Source: an uncultured Roseicyclus sp. | GTDB taxonomy: Bacteria; Pseudomonadota; Alphaproteobacteria; Rhodobacterales; Rhodobacteraceae | Length of the DNA: 64,000 bases | Assembly (NCBI GenBank): GCA_947494975.1 | Contig: CANLXA010000001.1 | Span: 372,001-436,000 of the forward strand | Direction: 5' to 3' | In this document: positions 16,140 to 24,702 of the stretch, piece after piece | Layout: each line of letters starts with the position of its first letter | Numbering within the stretch: position 1 is the stretch's first letter | Made by a program: the position numbers and the translations under genes | Notes under the pieces: generated by a model | Told to the model about the DNA's origin: nothing | The model's database searches: none | What the model saw: only the letters and a program-made list of their open reading frames with translations

Positions 16140-18208
16140 GCGGGCACCTTTGGCATTTCGGGTCCCTGGAAATCGGTCAGAAGAGACCGGGCCTCAGTCA
16201 ACGCCGAGTGTTGAGCATCAAAGGCGTCAGCCTGTTTGCGGCGTAAATCCTCGAGATCGGAATGATCCCTGTTTGCGAGGTTCAAGAAAACCTCCCGCTG
16301 CCCGGCCATGAATTCATCCAGTTTCCCCATCAAGGCGGCCTTGTAAGGGGTGGCCAAATCCGCCTTCAGCGCATCCACAAGCGGCGCGATTTCGGCGTCG
16401 ATCAACGCACGGAATTCTTCAGTATATGCTTGGTAGGTTCGCCGCTTGCGCCACCAGCGCGACCACCAACTGCCCTTGATGTCCAACGCGATGGTCTGCC
16501 CCAGAAGTACGGGCGCGGGAGGTTGCGGCGCGGCCGGCGGCTCAAGATCAAACCCGACATCGGTCAGCGAATAGCTTTGCAGGAACAGGTCCTTCAACTC
16601 GTTGGAGCACCTCAGATACCCGTCTTCCCCCGCGCGGGACGCTTTTGCGGCGAACACCTGATAGCCGGTCTTCAGAAGCAGGCGCAGGCCGGCGGGATCG
16701 TAGGTCCAAACCTCATCTTCGCCATAAATCTCCAAATGCTTGATCAGGGAGGCAACGGCCCTCGATACGAAAGTTTGGCGCGACTTTTCCAACCGCGTAT
16801 CAAGAGCATCGAGTAGACTATCAAGTTCGGATGCAAGCCTGTCGGCCACTCGTTCGTTCGTGTGATCCAACGCCCTTGTCAACGCGGTGACATCCACGGG
16901 CTGCGCAGGCCCTTCCACTGCGCGCCGGTCCGCCATGGCGCGGGAGACCGATATGGCATTTGCGATGTTTCGCGCATCTCTGGCGATGGCGGCGATGTGT
17001 TCCGCCCCCTCGCCCACCACGATGCGCTCGGCGATTGCCTGGCTGAGCGCCGGCAAGCCCGACAGCGTCCAAACCATCGCAAACGGATCCTTTTCGGGCG
17101 CAGTTTGCGTGGCTTCATACTCCGCCAGATTAATCAACGCGCTTGCACTGGCCTTGCTCAAGGCGCCCAGTTCGCCGGTCAGCGCGCGATGGGCCCACAC
17201 CGCACTTCCAAAGATGATTTTCGTGTCCGTCGACACGTTCTGCCCTGCAAGCGTCTTGCGGATGGAATCACGGATTTCGGGAATTTCGCGGGCCGGATCT
17301 TCCAATTCATCGACCCGGTTTACAAAGATCACAACGTCCCTTGTCGGGATATTCGAAATCAACCGGATCAATGCGAGATCGACGGTTGACAAGGCCTGAT
17401 GCGCCGAAAGCACCATCACGCAAAGCCGACTGCCCCGCATCGCGTTCACGGTAATCTGCTCGCGAACCATGAACGTATCGTTGACCCCTGGCGTATCGCG
17501 CAGGCAGACGGGCAGAGGCAAGGCGGGCAAGCTGACGTAGAGATCAGCCGATTTCGTGATATCCGCAAATCGTCCTTGCGATTTGTCGGTACTGGTATCG
17601 AGGTCGAAATCGTCGCCAAGGCACACGTAGCGCTGGATCAACTCTTCGTCGACATAGCCATATTCGTGGGATTGTCCCAATAATTGCTCGAAACTCGCCC
17701 CCAACCGGGCTCGGGATTTCTCCCGCATGTCCGACAATTGCCGACGGACCTTTTCAAGCTCCTTGTCGGCACCAGCGCGGCTGGCAAGTTCCCCCACGCG
17801 GCCGCCGGTATTCAGCAAGTTGGCCCACTCATCCTCCGCAAAGAACCGAAACTGGGCGCGTTGATTTGCTTCCTTCAGCACGGGTGACAAATGGAGTGAC
17901 GTGACGACGGAGGTCCACGGATTGACGTCGGAGGGCAGAAGCGTTCCGCCGCCCGACATGGCATTCACCAACGAGGTCTTGCCTGCCTTCACCTGGCCGA
18001 TCAACGTCACCGACGGCTCAAACCGGCGCATCCGGCGGCGCAGCTTTTGAATGGCCTCAACGCTGGTCTCGTCCGCGACCTTCTGCAAATGATCCAAGGC
18101 GCCCGCGACCTTGCGCCTGTCCCGAACCAGCGGGGCCAGACCGCGAAACGTGTTCTCGACAAGCGCGGTGCCGGGATGTGTGTGCGGAATGATGCGGTCT
18201 TGTTTCAT
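16136..18208 (-). CDS. Dynamin-like GTPase, long form
   Basis: A 690-residue protein with G1 GQVKAGKTS (residues 71-79), G3 DTPG (238-241) and G4 NRVD (297-300), followed by a long helical region. This is the layout of bacterial dynamin-like proteins, which bind and remodel membranes. Near residues 605-615 there is a Trp/Arg patch (GSWWSRWWRKRR) that could dip into the membrane. The start chosen (MKQDRI) leaves one base after the upstream stop; the longer in-frame reading runs into that upstream gene. Known relatives act in fission, membrane repair or vesicle-linked toxin release (LeoABC). Here its place in an operon with kinase, FHA and phosphatase genes is unusual. Confidence 0.75.
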   Translation of the reverse strand: MKQDRIIPHTHPGTALVENTFRGLAPLVRDRRKVAGALDHLQKVADETSVEAIQKLRRRMRRFEPSVTLIGQVKAGKTSLVNAMSGGGTLLPSDVNPWTSVVTSLHLSPVLKEANQRAQFRFFAEDEWANLLNTGGRVGELASRAGADKELEKVRRQLSDMREKSRARLGASFEQLLGQSHEYGYVDEELIQRYVCLGDDFDLDTSTDKSQGRFADITKSADLYVSLPALPLPVCLRDTPGVNDTFMVREQITVNAMRGSRLCVMVLSAHQALSTVDLALIRLISNIPTRDVVIFVNRVDELEDPAREIPEIRDSIRKTLAGQNVSTDTKIIFGSAVWAHRALTGELGALSKASASALINLAEYEATQTAPEKDPFAMVWTLSGLPALSQAIAERIVVGEGAEHIAAIARDARNIANAISVSRAMADRRAVEGPAQPVDVTALTRALDHTNERVADRLASELDSLLDALDTRLEKSRQTFVSRAVASLIKHLEIYGEDEVWTYDPAGLRLLLKTGYQVFAAKASRAGEDGYLRCSNELKDLFLQSYSLTDVGFDLEPPAAPQPPAPVLLGQTIALDIKGSWWSRWWRKRRTYQAYTEEFRALIDAEIAPLVDALKADLATPYKAALMGKLDEFMAGQREVFLNLANRDHSDLEDLRRKQADAFDAQHSALTEARSLLTDFQGPEMPKVPA

Positions 18209-18209
18209 C

Positions 18210-19370
18210 TCAGTCGTTTCCCCATCCCAATGTCTGCTCGAACGCCGCCCGCAATTGAAACAGCATGGCCGCGGCGTCCTGAGCCTGCTCGGCTCCCGCT
18301 TCGATCCGGAGAAGGGTTGTGGTGTCGCAGACCTCTTCAATCATCGTTTGCAACGCGCGGATGGGCGCAATGTCCTCCGGCCAGTTTTCCGCGCGATCCC
18401 GAAGGCCCTCCACAACGTCGATACACTCATCGAGAACCCTCTCTGGCCACTCCTGCGATGGGTCCACCGCCGCCAAAACATCCACCAGATCCCTGGCGCG
18501 AGCCATGAGAAAGAGGAATGGTTCAGATAGGATTGGACGCAGATCCAGTTTGTGTTTCACCGACGCCTGTTTGGTGCCAGTGTGTTCCTCCCCTGGTGCG
18601 TCGTCGGGTGTTTCGACCGCCAGGTGCCGTAACCGGTGAAGGAGCAATTGCGCCATATCCAGATCGGCATTGCGGGCGTCTTCGATGTCGGACGTCAATC
18701 GGGCAATGAGCGGCTCGATGTCGAGGGCAGTGCTCGCCTCATGCCCGTCCGCGGCGAATGCTTCGGTAAAATTTGCGACCGCCCCATGCCGGGGCACCGA
18801 TACGTCCCGGCGAGTTTCCAGCAGATAGGCGTGTTGGGTCAGGCGTTCTGGCGCATGGCCCCAGATCCGCGCATCTGCAACGCTAAAGGATCCCGTGCAC
18901 CAAATCGCGATTTCCGACCGTCGTGCCGCCCAGGACAGAGCGGGCCGATGCATGGCGGGATCGGACTCAAGCGCGAGGACAAGAAACGACATTGAGCGCA
19001 GGCGTTCGACCGGAAGTTCCATTTGCAGGAATACCGGTTCGCGTTGGATCGTATGCGCCGATGGCCAGCCGTCTTCTGAGAGTGTGGTGCCGTCCTCCAA
19101 GGTCGCGACGGATTTGAGAACGGTTCCGTACTTCAATTCCATCGCCGGCGGCTGAGCCGCCCGTGGGAGGTGCGTCGAGCCCAGAATAGCGTGTACAACT
19201 TGCGCGATGTCACCGCGGGCCGGCCCCAGCAAGCAAACGCGCGCCGGACGCCGCAGGGTTTCGGCCAGGCGCGCGCAACGATCCGCCTCGCGCGCGGGCA
19301 AACGTGCCGAGGCGGCCAAGGTGTCGAGTTGTGCAATCGCTTCGTGTGGAGCGAAGGCTAGCGCAAGCAT
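18210..19370 (-). CDS. Degenerate GTPase-like protein lacking a P-loop lysine
   Basis: A 386-residue soluble protein. Where a P-loop is expected it reads VCLLGPARGDIAQVVHAILG (residues 45-64), keeping the strand-loop-helix but without the GK[ST] residues. Further on, IAIWCTGSFSVADARIW..APERLTQHAYLLETRRD lines up by eye with VIWCTPATQAWRQSEAAIW..PDVLYQRSLLLLTRMD in the 277-residue GTPase, which suggests a paralogue that lost nucleotide binding. The C-terminal half is helical. It sits 2 bases after the PP2C gene and 1 base before the long dynamin gene. A role as pseudo-GTPase partner in a hetero-oligomer is inferred. Confidence 0.6.
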   Translation of the reverse strand: MLALAFAPHEAIAQLDTLAASARLPAREADRCARLAETLRRPARVCLLGPARGDIAQVVHAILGSTHLPRAAQPPAMELKYGTVLKSVATLEDGTTLSEDGWPSAHTIQREPVFLQMELPVERLRSMSFLVLALESDPAMHRPALSWAARRSEIAIWCTGSFSVADARIWGHAPERLTQHAYLLETRRDVSVPRHGAVANFTEAFAADGHEASTALDIEPLIARLTSDIEDARNADLDMAQLLLHRLRHLAVETPDDAPGEEHTGTKQASVKHKLDLRPILSEPFLFLMARARDLVDVLAAVDPSQEWPERVLDECIDVVEGLRDRAENWPEDIAPIRALQTMIEEVCDTTTLLRIEAGAEQAQDAAAMLFQLRAAFEQTLGWGND

Positions 19371-19372
19371 GT

Positions 19373-20257
19373 CTACCTCCGCGGGTTCGCCTGAACGGGT
19401 GGCGTGACGGCCCGACGGAACGCCTTGAACATCGCGTTGGATGTGGACCGGATAGAACTTGGCCGAACCCTCCGCTTCGCCTGCTGCACCCGGATCACGA
19501 CGATCGAGGTATTGTCCTGCTCGGGGTCATCCATCGTGGAAAGAGCATCCATCAGATCCTGAGCGATCTCCTGGCTGCCGTCACGACGCGCGCGCAGCAG
19601 GAGCGCTTCGATGATGGGGTCGGGAAGGAATTGAAGGCCGTCACTGGCCAGGATCAAGATGTCATCGGGGCGCAATGTGGTGGGTTCTTCGGGGCAATCA
19701 ACTTGGGAAACCGCGCCGCCCATGAGTGCGGATGTCAGGCAATTGCGCTGTGGGTGATCGGCGGCTTCCGCTTCACTCAGCAATCCGCGGGCCAGCATCA
19801 GATCGATTTGTGGGGCCATCGAATGGTCCGCATTCAGTCGGCAGAGGGTCTCATCGCGGAACAGGTACAAAACGGAATCGCCGACCGAGATCCAGTACAG
19901 CTTATCGTGCATCGCAACCGCCGCGACGACTGTCCCGCCCATGCCGTGATGGGTTGGCTGTTCTTTCACGCATTCTGTCAGGTTGGCATTTGCGTTGCGC
20001 ATGGAGGCGCGCAGCACGTCCGGCAGATCCGCGCCCGGATGTAAAGTGCCGAGGCTTAGCCCGGCGAACATTTCCGCGACGATCGTGCGGCTTGCCAGAT
20101 CCCCTGAGGCGTGCCCCCCCATGCCGTCGGATAGGATTGCGAACCCGTGATCCAGACCGACCGGAAACGCCACGGCCAGCGCGTCTTCCTGCCGCGACCG
20201 GGCACCAAGTGCGAGGGCGGAGGAGACATCGAACTCAAAGCGCGGCGCCTTAGTCAT
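19373..20257 (-). CDS. PP2C-type Ser/Thr protein phosphatase
   Basis: A 294-residue PPM-family phosphatase. Metal-binding and catalytic motifs are clear: RQEDA (Asp25), ILSDGMGGHASGD (Asp44, Gly45), SVGDSVLY, LASDGL and a final DNTSIVVIRV. The start MTKAPRFEFD overlaps the end of the FHA gene by 8 bases. With the kinase and FHA protein encoded immediately upstream it forms a complete reversible Ser/Thr phosphorylation module, like the PpkA-PppA-Fha set of type VI secretion; here no type VI genes are present. Its C-terminal 30 residues are Arg-rich (KRRVRPSSIRS) and may be a tail outside the catalytic fold. Confidence 0.88.
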   Translation of the reverse strand: MTKAPRFEFDVSSALALGARSRQEDALAVAFPVGLDHGFAILSDGMGGHASGDLASRTIVAEMFAGLSLGTLHPGADLPDVLRASMRNANANLTECVKEQPTHHGMGGTVVAAVAMHDKLYWISVGDSVLYLFRDETLCRLNADHSMAPQIDLMLARGLLSEAEAADHPQRNCLTSALMGGAVSQVDCPEEPTTLRPDDILILASDGLQFLPDPIIEALLLRARRDGSQEIAQDLMDALSTMDDPEQDNTSIVVIRVQQAKRRVRPSSIRSTSNAMFKAFRRAVTPPVQANPRR

Positions 20258-21026
20258 CGACCGGACCTGCACCTTGTTCTGTGTCTGTATCGGCCCAGGT
20301 GAAGTCCTCGCCACAAAACGCATGGAATCGCAGTGAGGTTTTGCCGATCCGGATCAGATCGCCATGGGTCAGTTCCTCGGTCGTCAGGACCGGGGTGCCG
20401 TTGCGCCGAACGACGTTGGCCTTGTTGCCATGGCCAAGGAAAAAGAGGTTCTGCTCCTCATCGTAGACAACGGATGCATGGCCTTCTCGCGAGATGCTTT
20501 CATCACCGAAATCGAGAGCGATATCCTGATCGGAGCCGCGGCCGATGGCCGCGACACTGGTGGACACCGCGAAGTAGGCCCCGCGCCCGGGTCCGTCTAT
20601 GACCACAAGAAAGCCGGCGGGAAGTTGCGGCCCCTTGTTCGCTTTCTCAGCCGCGCCAAATGCATCGACGTCCAGATCCTGTGCATGGAACCCGAGAATA
20701 CGGGTCTTGGCCCGACCGCCGCTTGGAGCGGAAGGTGCGTCGATAGAGGGTGTGGGTATGGGTGCGGGCTCATGGCGACGTTGCGTCGGCGGCACATGAT
20801 CACGCACTCGGCTGTCGGAGGTTACGGGTCGCGGATCCGCAGGGGCACCCTCATCTGCCTCGATATCCCAGATCTGGCGTTTGCTGGTCGTTCCGTGCGT
20901 GTCGGCTGTCACTCGGCGCGGTGCCGGGGCGGCGGTCGCATCGCGCGAGGGTTCGGCATCCGCCTTCGGTGTTGCCACCGGCGGTCTCATGCGAACTGCG
21001 ACGTTGCGGAGTCGGTTCATGCTCAT
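20250..21026 (-). CDS. FHA-domain phosphothreonine-binding protein
   Basis: A 258-residue protein with a C-terminal FHA domain, about residues 138-236. The signature residues are IGRGSDQDIAL (Gly162-Arg163), ISREGHASV (Ser179, Arg180, His183) and a final NGTPV...HGDLIRIG. FHA domains bind phosphothreonine peptides. The first 110 residues are Pro/Ala/Thr/Arg-rich and look disordered; they contain several Thr and Ser in TP/SR contexts that could be kinase targets. It overlaps the kinase gene by 4 bases and the phosphatase gene by 8, so the three are certainly coupled. No membrane segment is visible, so it should act in the cytoplasm as the reader of the kinase signal. Confidence 0.85.
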   Translation of the reverse strand: MSMNRLRNVAVRMRPPVATPKADAEPSRDATAAPAPRRVTADTHGTTSKRQIWDIEADEGAPADPRPVTSDSRVRDHVPPTQRRHEPAPIPTPSIDAPSAPSGGRAKTRILGFHAQDLDVDAFGAAEKANKGPQLPAGFLVVIDGPGRGAYFAVSTSVAAIGRGSDQDIALDFGDESISREGHASVVYDEEQNLFFLGHGNKANVVRRNGTPVLTTEELTHGDLIRIGKTSLRFHAFCGEDFTWADTDTEQGAGPVDD

Positions 21027-22447
21027 GCCATTTCCTCAGCTTGATCATCCCCATGATCGGATTTGCCTTCAGTTTGGGCGGGGCGTCCAAAACGACCAAT
21101 CCATCCAAAAAGGATGGGCGACTTCGGTTCTTCCTCGGGCTCTGGTTCCGGTTTCTCGGGCTTCATGTATTTCAGGCGCATTTTTTCAATTGGCTGGAGT
21201 GGAACGTCTTCGCCGGGTCCAGCGCATCCGATCTGTTGTTCCACCGCGTCCAGGTCATCATCAAGGTCGGCTGCAAACGCATCTTCGTCGAGACCAAATT
21301 CCTGGCTCGGGGCCAGCAGCGCGGGCACCAAACGGGCCTGGCCGTTTGGCGTTGACTGGCTTGCCGCACCTGCCTTGGTTTTGGATTCGGAGTCTGCATT
21401 TGCTCGTTTTGGCTGAAAATCCTTGAAAAAGTCTTTCACGAGCTTCGCGACCGTCTGATCGAGGTTCTGATCCCGTGCAGCGGCCTGGATCAATTTCTTC
21501 TTCCGCAACTCCTCATCGATGGTCCCCTGCCACGCTTCGGCGGTCTGCAGCCGCTCCTTGGGGAACAGGTTCAGGCAGGTGTTGATCGCCGCGATGAACG
21601 CAGCGTCATAGCCTTCGATCCGGCCCAAGGGGGTGAGCGGATCGGGTTTATCGCGCGCAGCAGCCGCCATGCGGCTATGGCTGCTGGCCGGCGCGCGCCC
21701 ACTCAGGACGTGGTGAAAGGTTGCAGCGAGCGCGTACAGATCGCTTGCATAAACCTGATCGCTGCCCGCCATGTAGAACTCCTGCGGCGAGTATCCGTCC
21801 TTGACGGTCAGGATCTTGGACAGAACCCGGCTGACGCGCGTTGCGTCTTCGCGCGCCGCACCGAAGTCGATGAGCACCGGAAGATTGTCGTCATCGATCA
21901 GTATGTTATCGGGCGAGATATCACGGTGAAGAATGTCGTGGCGGTGGATGTAGTTGACGGCCTGGAGGAGCTGCGACAGCAGGGTTTTCACGGCATCTGG
22001 GGTTAACCGCGCGGGATCGGTTTCGATGATGTCCAGAAGGGTGCGCCCCTCGACGAAATCCATCGCCATATAGGCGGTCTCGTTATCGCGAAAATACTGA
22101 TGAACGCCAACGATGTAAGGGTGCTGAAGGCTGGCCAACGCACGCGCCTCCTTCTCGAACAACTCCAGGATCGCTTCGAATTCAACGGCGTTGCCCTGCG
22201 ATCGCACGCGCACGGTCTGATTGGCGCGAAAGCACATGGCGCTTGGGAAGCACTCCTTGATGACCACACGGCGGCCAAGGCTGTCACGGGCAAGATAAGT
22301 CACACCAAATCCGCCAGCGTTCAGGTATTGGTCAATCGTGTATTGGCCACCACAGAGGATCGAGCCTGGGGGCAGTTCATCGCCCTGTATGTCTGCCCGG
22401 TCGGATGCCATTTCGAGACCTATTTTCCCACTTTCATCGCTTGTCAT
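21023..22447 (-). CDS. Ser/Thr protein kinase (Hanks type)
   Basis: A soluble 474-residue kinase. Catalytic elements are all present: glycine loop NAGGFGVTYLARD (43-55), Lys64 in VVIKE, HRDISPDNIL (His174-Arg175-Asp176, Asn181), DFGAA (194-198) and GYSPQEFY in the APE position. The C-terminal 140 residues are highly charged with a Pro/Glu run (KPEKPEPEPEEEPK), and no transmembrane helix is present, unlike PknB-type receptors. A second possible start is 12 codons downstream (MASDRADI); I kept the first ATG after GGTGGGA. It heads the eight-gene operon, behind 278 bases of upstream sequence that separate it from the M50 gene and probably hold its promoter. Confidence 0.87.
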   Translation of the reverse strand: MTSDESGKIGLEMASDRADIQGDELPPGSILCGGQYTIDQYLNAGGFGVTYLARDSLGRRVVIKECFPSAMCFRANQTVRVRSQGNAVEFEAILELFEKEARALASLQHPYIVGVHQYFRDNETAYMAMDFVEGRTLLDIIETDPARLTPDAVKTLLSQLLQAVNYIHRHDILHRDISPDNILIDDDNLPVLIDFGAAREDATRVSRVLSKILTVKDGYSPQEFYMAGSDQVYASDLYALAATFHHVLSGRAPASSHSRMAAAARDKPDPLTPLGRIEGYDAAFIAAINTCLNLFPKERLQTAEAWQGTIDEELRKKKLIQAAARDQNLDQTVAKLVKDFFKDFQPKRANADSESKTKAGAASQSTPNGQARLVPALLAPSQEFGLDEDAFAADLDDDLDAVEQQIGCAGPGEDVPLQPIEKMRLKYMKPEKPEPEPEEEPKSPILFGWIGRFGRPAQTEGKSDHGDDQAEEMA

Positions 22448-22725
22448 TTCCCACCGGCAGACGCGCATATCGGCCGATTGCCCCGAGGTTGCGCACCCTA
22501 TTTCGGCGCTCTTTATTTAGCGTTTGAAAAGTGGCTGAAAGGTGTCGGAACCCAGCGACGTCGACGACGAATACCAGCAATTCCTTGCAAATTGATCGCC
22601 AATGCGGCGTGTCACGATCGTCAGTTCCGGGGACGGGATCTGCAGGCCATATCCTTGTTTGCACGGAGCCGCACGGCCTCGTCGAGTGGCCCGAAAAACA
22701 GGGGCGTTCCGGCCGATTTGCCAGC

Positions 22726-24702
22726 TCAGGCGGTGCTGTTCAGGGCAATTCTGGCGTCCCAGTACCGCTCCCAAAGCGTGTTGAAAAAGAACAACACGTG
22801 GTCGCGAAAGGGGGCATCGCCGATTTGCAGCCGTAGAAATACCTCGCTGCCCACCACCCGCGCCGCAGGAACATCGACAACGGCGCGGAAAGCAAAGCTT
22901 CGACCTCCGGTTTCGGTATCGCGGTTCGCAATCTCCACAAGGCCGTATTCCACCAGATCGAACCCCGTGGTCGACCCGCCGTTCACCCGGAATTCCAGGT
23001 CGGTGAACTCCGTCCGAAACAGCTCCACATATCGGTCCGGGAACTGCCCTGTCAGAACGGCCGCGCCGTCGTGTGGATAGAAGGCCCCGATGACTTGCCC
23101 ATCGGTCAGAATTGCACCAGTGCCAAGGTCGCTTTGGGCTGCAAACATACCGTTGCCGGGTGCGCGGATCTCAAGCGCCGCGCGCTGGATCCGCGCGGAC
23201 GCCTGCTGGCTCTCAATCAGACGAAGCCGCTCGGTGGCCGCAAGCGTCTCGGCAGGATCGATGCCCTGGACAGCATCGCGCGCGACCACAAGGAAGGCTT
23301 GTTCGGCTGCCAGGATCGTGTCGGATTGATCAAGATCGAGACTGGTCGCGGACAGAAGCACATCGCCCGCGGCCACACCGCCATCGGAGGCAAGCTGTGC
23401 GATTTCCGCCCGCGCAGGACCACCGGCATTGAAGCTGACCTCATAGGTATCGGCCCGGTCGAGTTGGAGCGGCAGGACGACGATATAGGGGACGCGAACA
23501 AGGAGAAGAAGGGCCGTGATGCCCCCGATGAGGCCACCCCAGAATACTGCGCGGCGCCGGGTTGCACCCTTACGTCGTGGCGGCGCCCCCCCGCTGGAGG
23601 TGCTGAGCATCGGCGACAGGAACATCACGTAGGCCCCCCACGCGACAAGCACGATCCCAAGGCCGAAAAACCGGGGCAACATGATCCATGCAATCGTGAG
23701 CAAGATGTTGATCCGGTAGAACATCGACAGCAGGCCAAAGGTGACAAGGCCCGCGCCTTCACGAGTGCGGGGCATGTCGCCATCGGCCCCCAGATTGGTC
23801 ACCCAACGCATCGTGCGTTTCAGCCGGGCTTGCGCGCGCGTTCCCAGATTGCGCTGCCCGATCCAGTCTGACAGCGCATAGTAGCCATCAAGCTTGATCA
23901 GCGGGTTCCCATTGAAGAGGACGGAGTTGAGGCTTGAGAAAAAGAAGATGTTGGCCAGCAACGTCTTGCCGAAGCCGCCGGGAGCGAAATGCCACGCGAT
24001 CAACGCCACAAGCGCGACGCTGAGATCCACCGCCAATCCTGCCAAGGAAATCGCAATGCGTTGGCCGCGATTGGCCTGCAGATCGGCCATCGAGCAATCG
24101 ACGAAGGGCATCGGGTAGAGGCCGATGAAATAGAGGCCGCCATCGCGGACCTGCACCTTGTAGCGGGTTGCGACCAGGAAGTGGCCGAATTCGTGCAACA
24201 GCTTCAGGATGGGCGCGACAAGTGCGAAACTTGCCAGGGCGCTGAGGGAAAAGATTTGCCCAAATTGGTTCAGAATGGACCAATCTTGAGACGAGGCCAG
24301 CACACTTGCGGCAACTGCCAGGAGGCCGAACAGAAGGAAAAACTGCGGCCCGACAAGCAAGCGCGCCACGCCTTCGAAAGCTGACTGCCATCGCCCCAGA
24401 TCGACAATCGGCATTTGGATGAATAGCGGGTTGAAGGGCTTGGCCCGGCTCTGCTCCGTCTCAAGCATCTGGCGGTTGCTTTTCAGAAAGCCGAAGAGTC
24501 GACGGAACGGACCTGCATCCTGATCGTCATCCGCTGTCGGGTGCCGCCCGTAGCGCAGGGCATGCAGCGCCAGCGCGATCTCCCGGTCCACGCGGAAGAT
24601 GCGCCCGTTCCGGCGATCATGCACGTGGTAATGCATCGCGTCGCCATCCACGCCCGCGCTCAGGCTCAAGTGGCCTAATTCTGAAGACCGAAATGCCTCC
24701 AC
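22726..24702 (-). CDS. M50 site-2-protease-like membrane protein fused to a HlyD-like domain
   Basis: A 658-residue polytopic protein. Residues 20-55 (YHVHDRRNGRIFRVDREI) resemble the PqqD-like start of M50/HlyD exporters. The membrane core has the metalloprotease motif HEFGH (170-174) and, further on, NGNPLIKLDGYYAL (264-276) with the third metal ligand Asp; both are intact. After a last helix near residues 388-412, a periplasmic part has two half-lipoyl (biotinyl-like) stretches near 430-465 and 530-560, as in HlyD adaptors. Its first 28 bases overlap the end of the preceding HlyD gene. It probably forms an inner-membrane export or maturation unit for the giant protein encoded upstream. Activity and substrate are inferred. 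Confidence 0.78.
   Translation of the reverse strand: MEAFRSSELGHLSLSAGVDGDAMHYHVHDRRNGRIFRVDREIALALHALRYGRHPTADDDQDAGPFRRLFGFLKSNRQMLETEQSRAKPFNPLFIQMPIVDLGRWQSAFEGVARLLVGPQFFLLFGLLAVAASVLASSQDWSILNQFGQIFSLSALASFALVAPILKLLHEFGHFLVATRYKVQVRDGGLYFIGLYPMPFVDCSMADLQANRGQRIAISLAGLAVDLSVALVALIAWHFAPGGFGKTLLANIFFFSSLNSVLFNGNPLIKLDGYYALSDWIGQRNLGTRAQARLKRTMRWVTNLGADGDMPRTREGAGLVTFGLLSMFYRINILLTIAWIMLPRFFGLGIVLVAWGAYVMFLSPMLSTSSGGAPPRRKGATRRRAVFWGGLIGGITALLLLVRVPYIVVLPLQLDRADTYEVSFNAGGPARAEIAQLASDGGVAAGDVLLSATSLDLDQSDTILAAEQAFLVVARDAVQGIDPAETLAATERLRLIESQQASARIQRAALEIRAPGNGMFAAQSDLGTGAILTDGQVIGAFYPHDGAAVLTGQFPDRYVELFRTEFTDLEFRVNGGSTTGFDLVEYGLVEIANRDTETGGRSFAFRAVVDVPAARVVGSEVFLRLQIGDAPFRDHVLFFFNTLWERYWDARIALNSTA

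Noticed and set aside
14090-22447. Reading the kinase/FHA/phosphatase operon as a type VI secretion regulatory block
   Set aside because: No Tss, Hcp, VgrG, ClpV or other type VI genes are present in the window; only the regulatory trio is similar.
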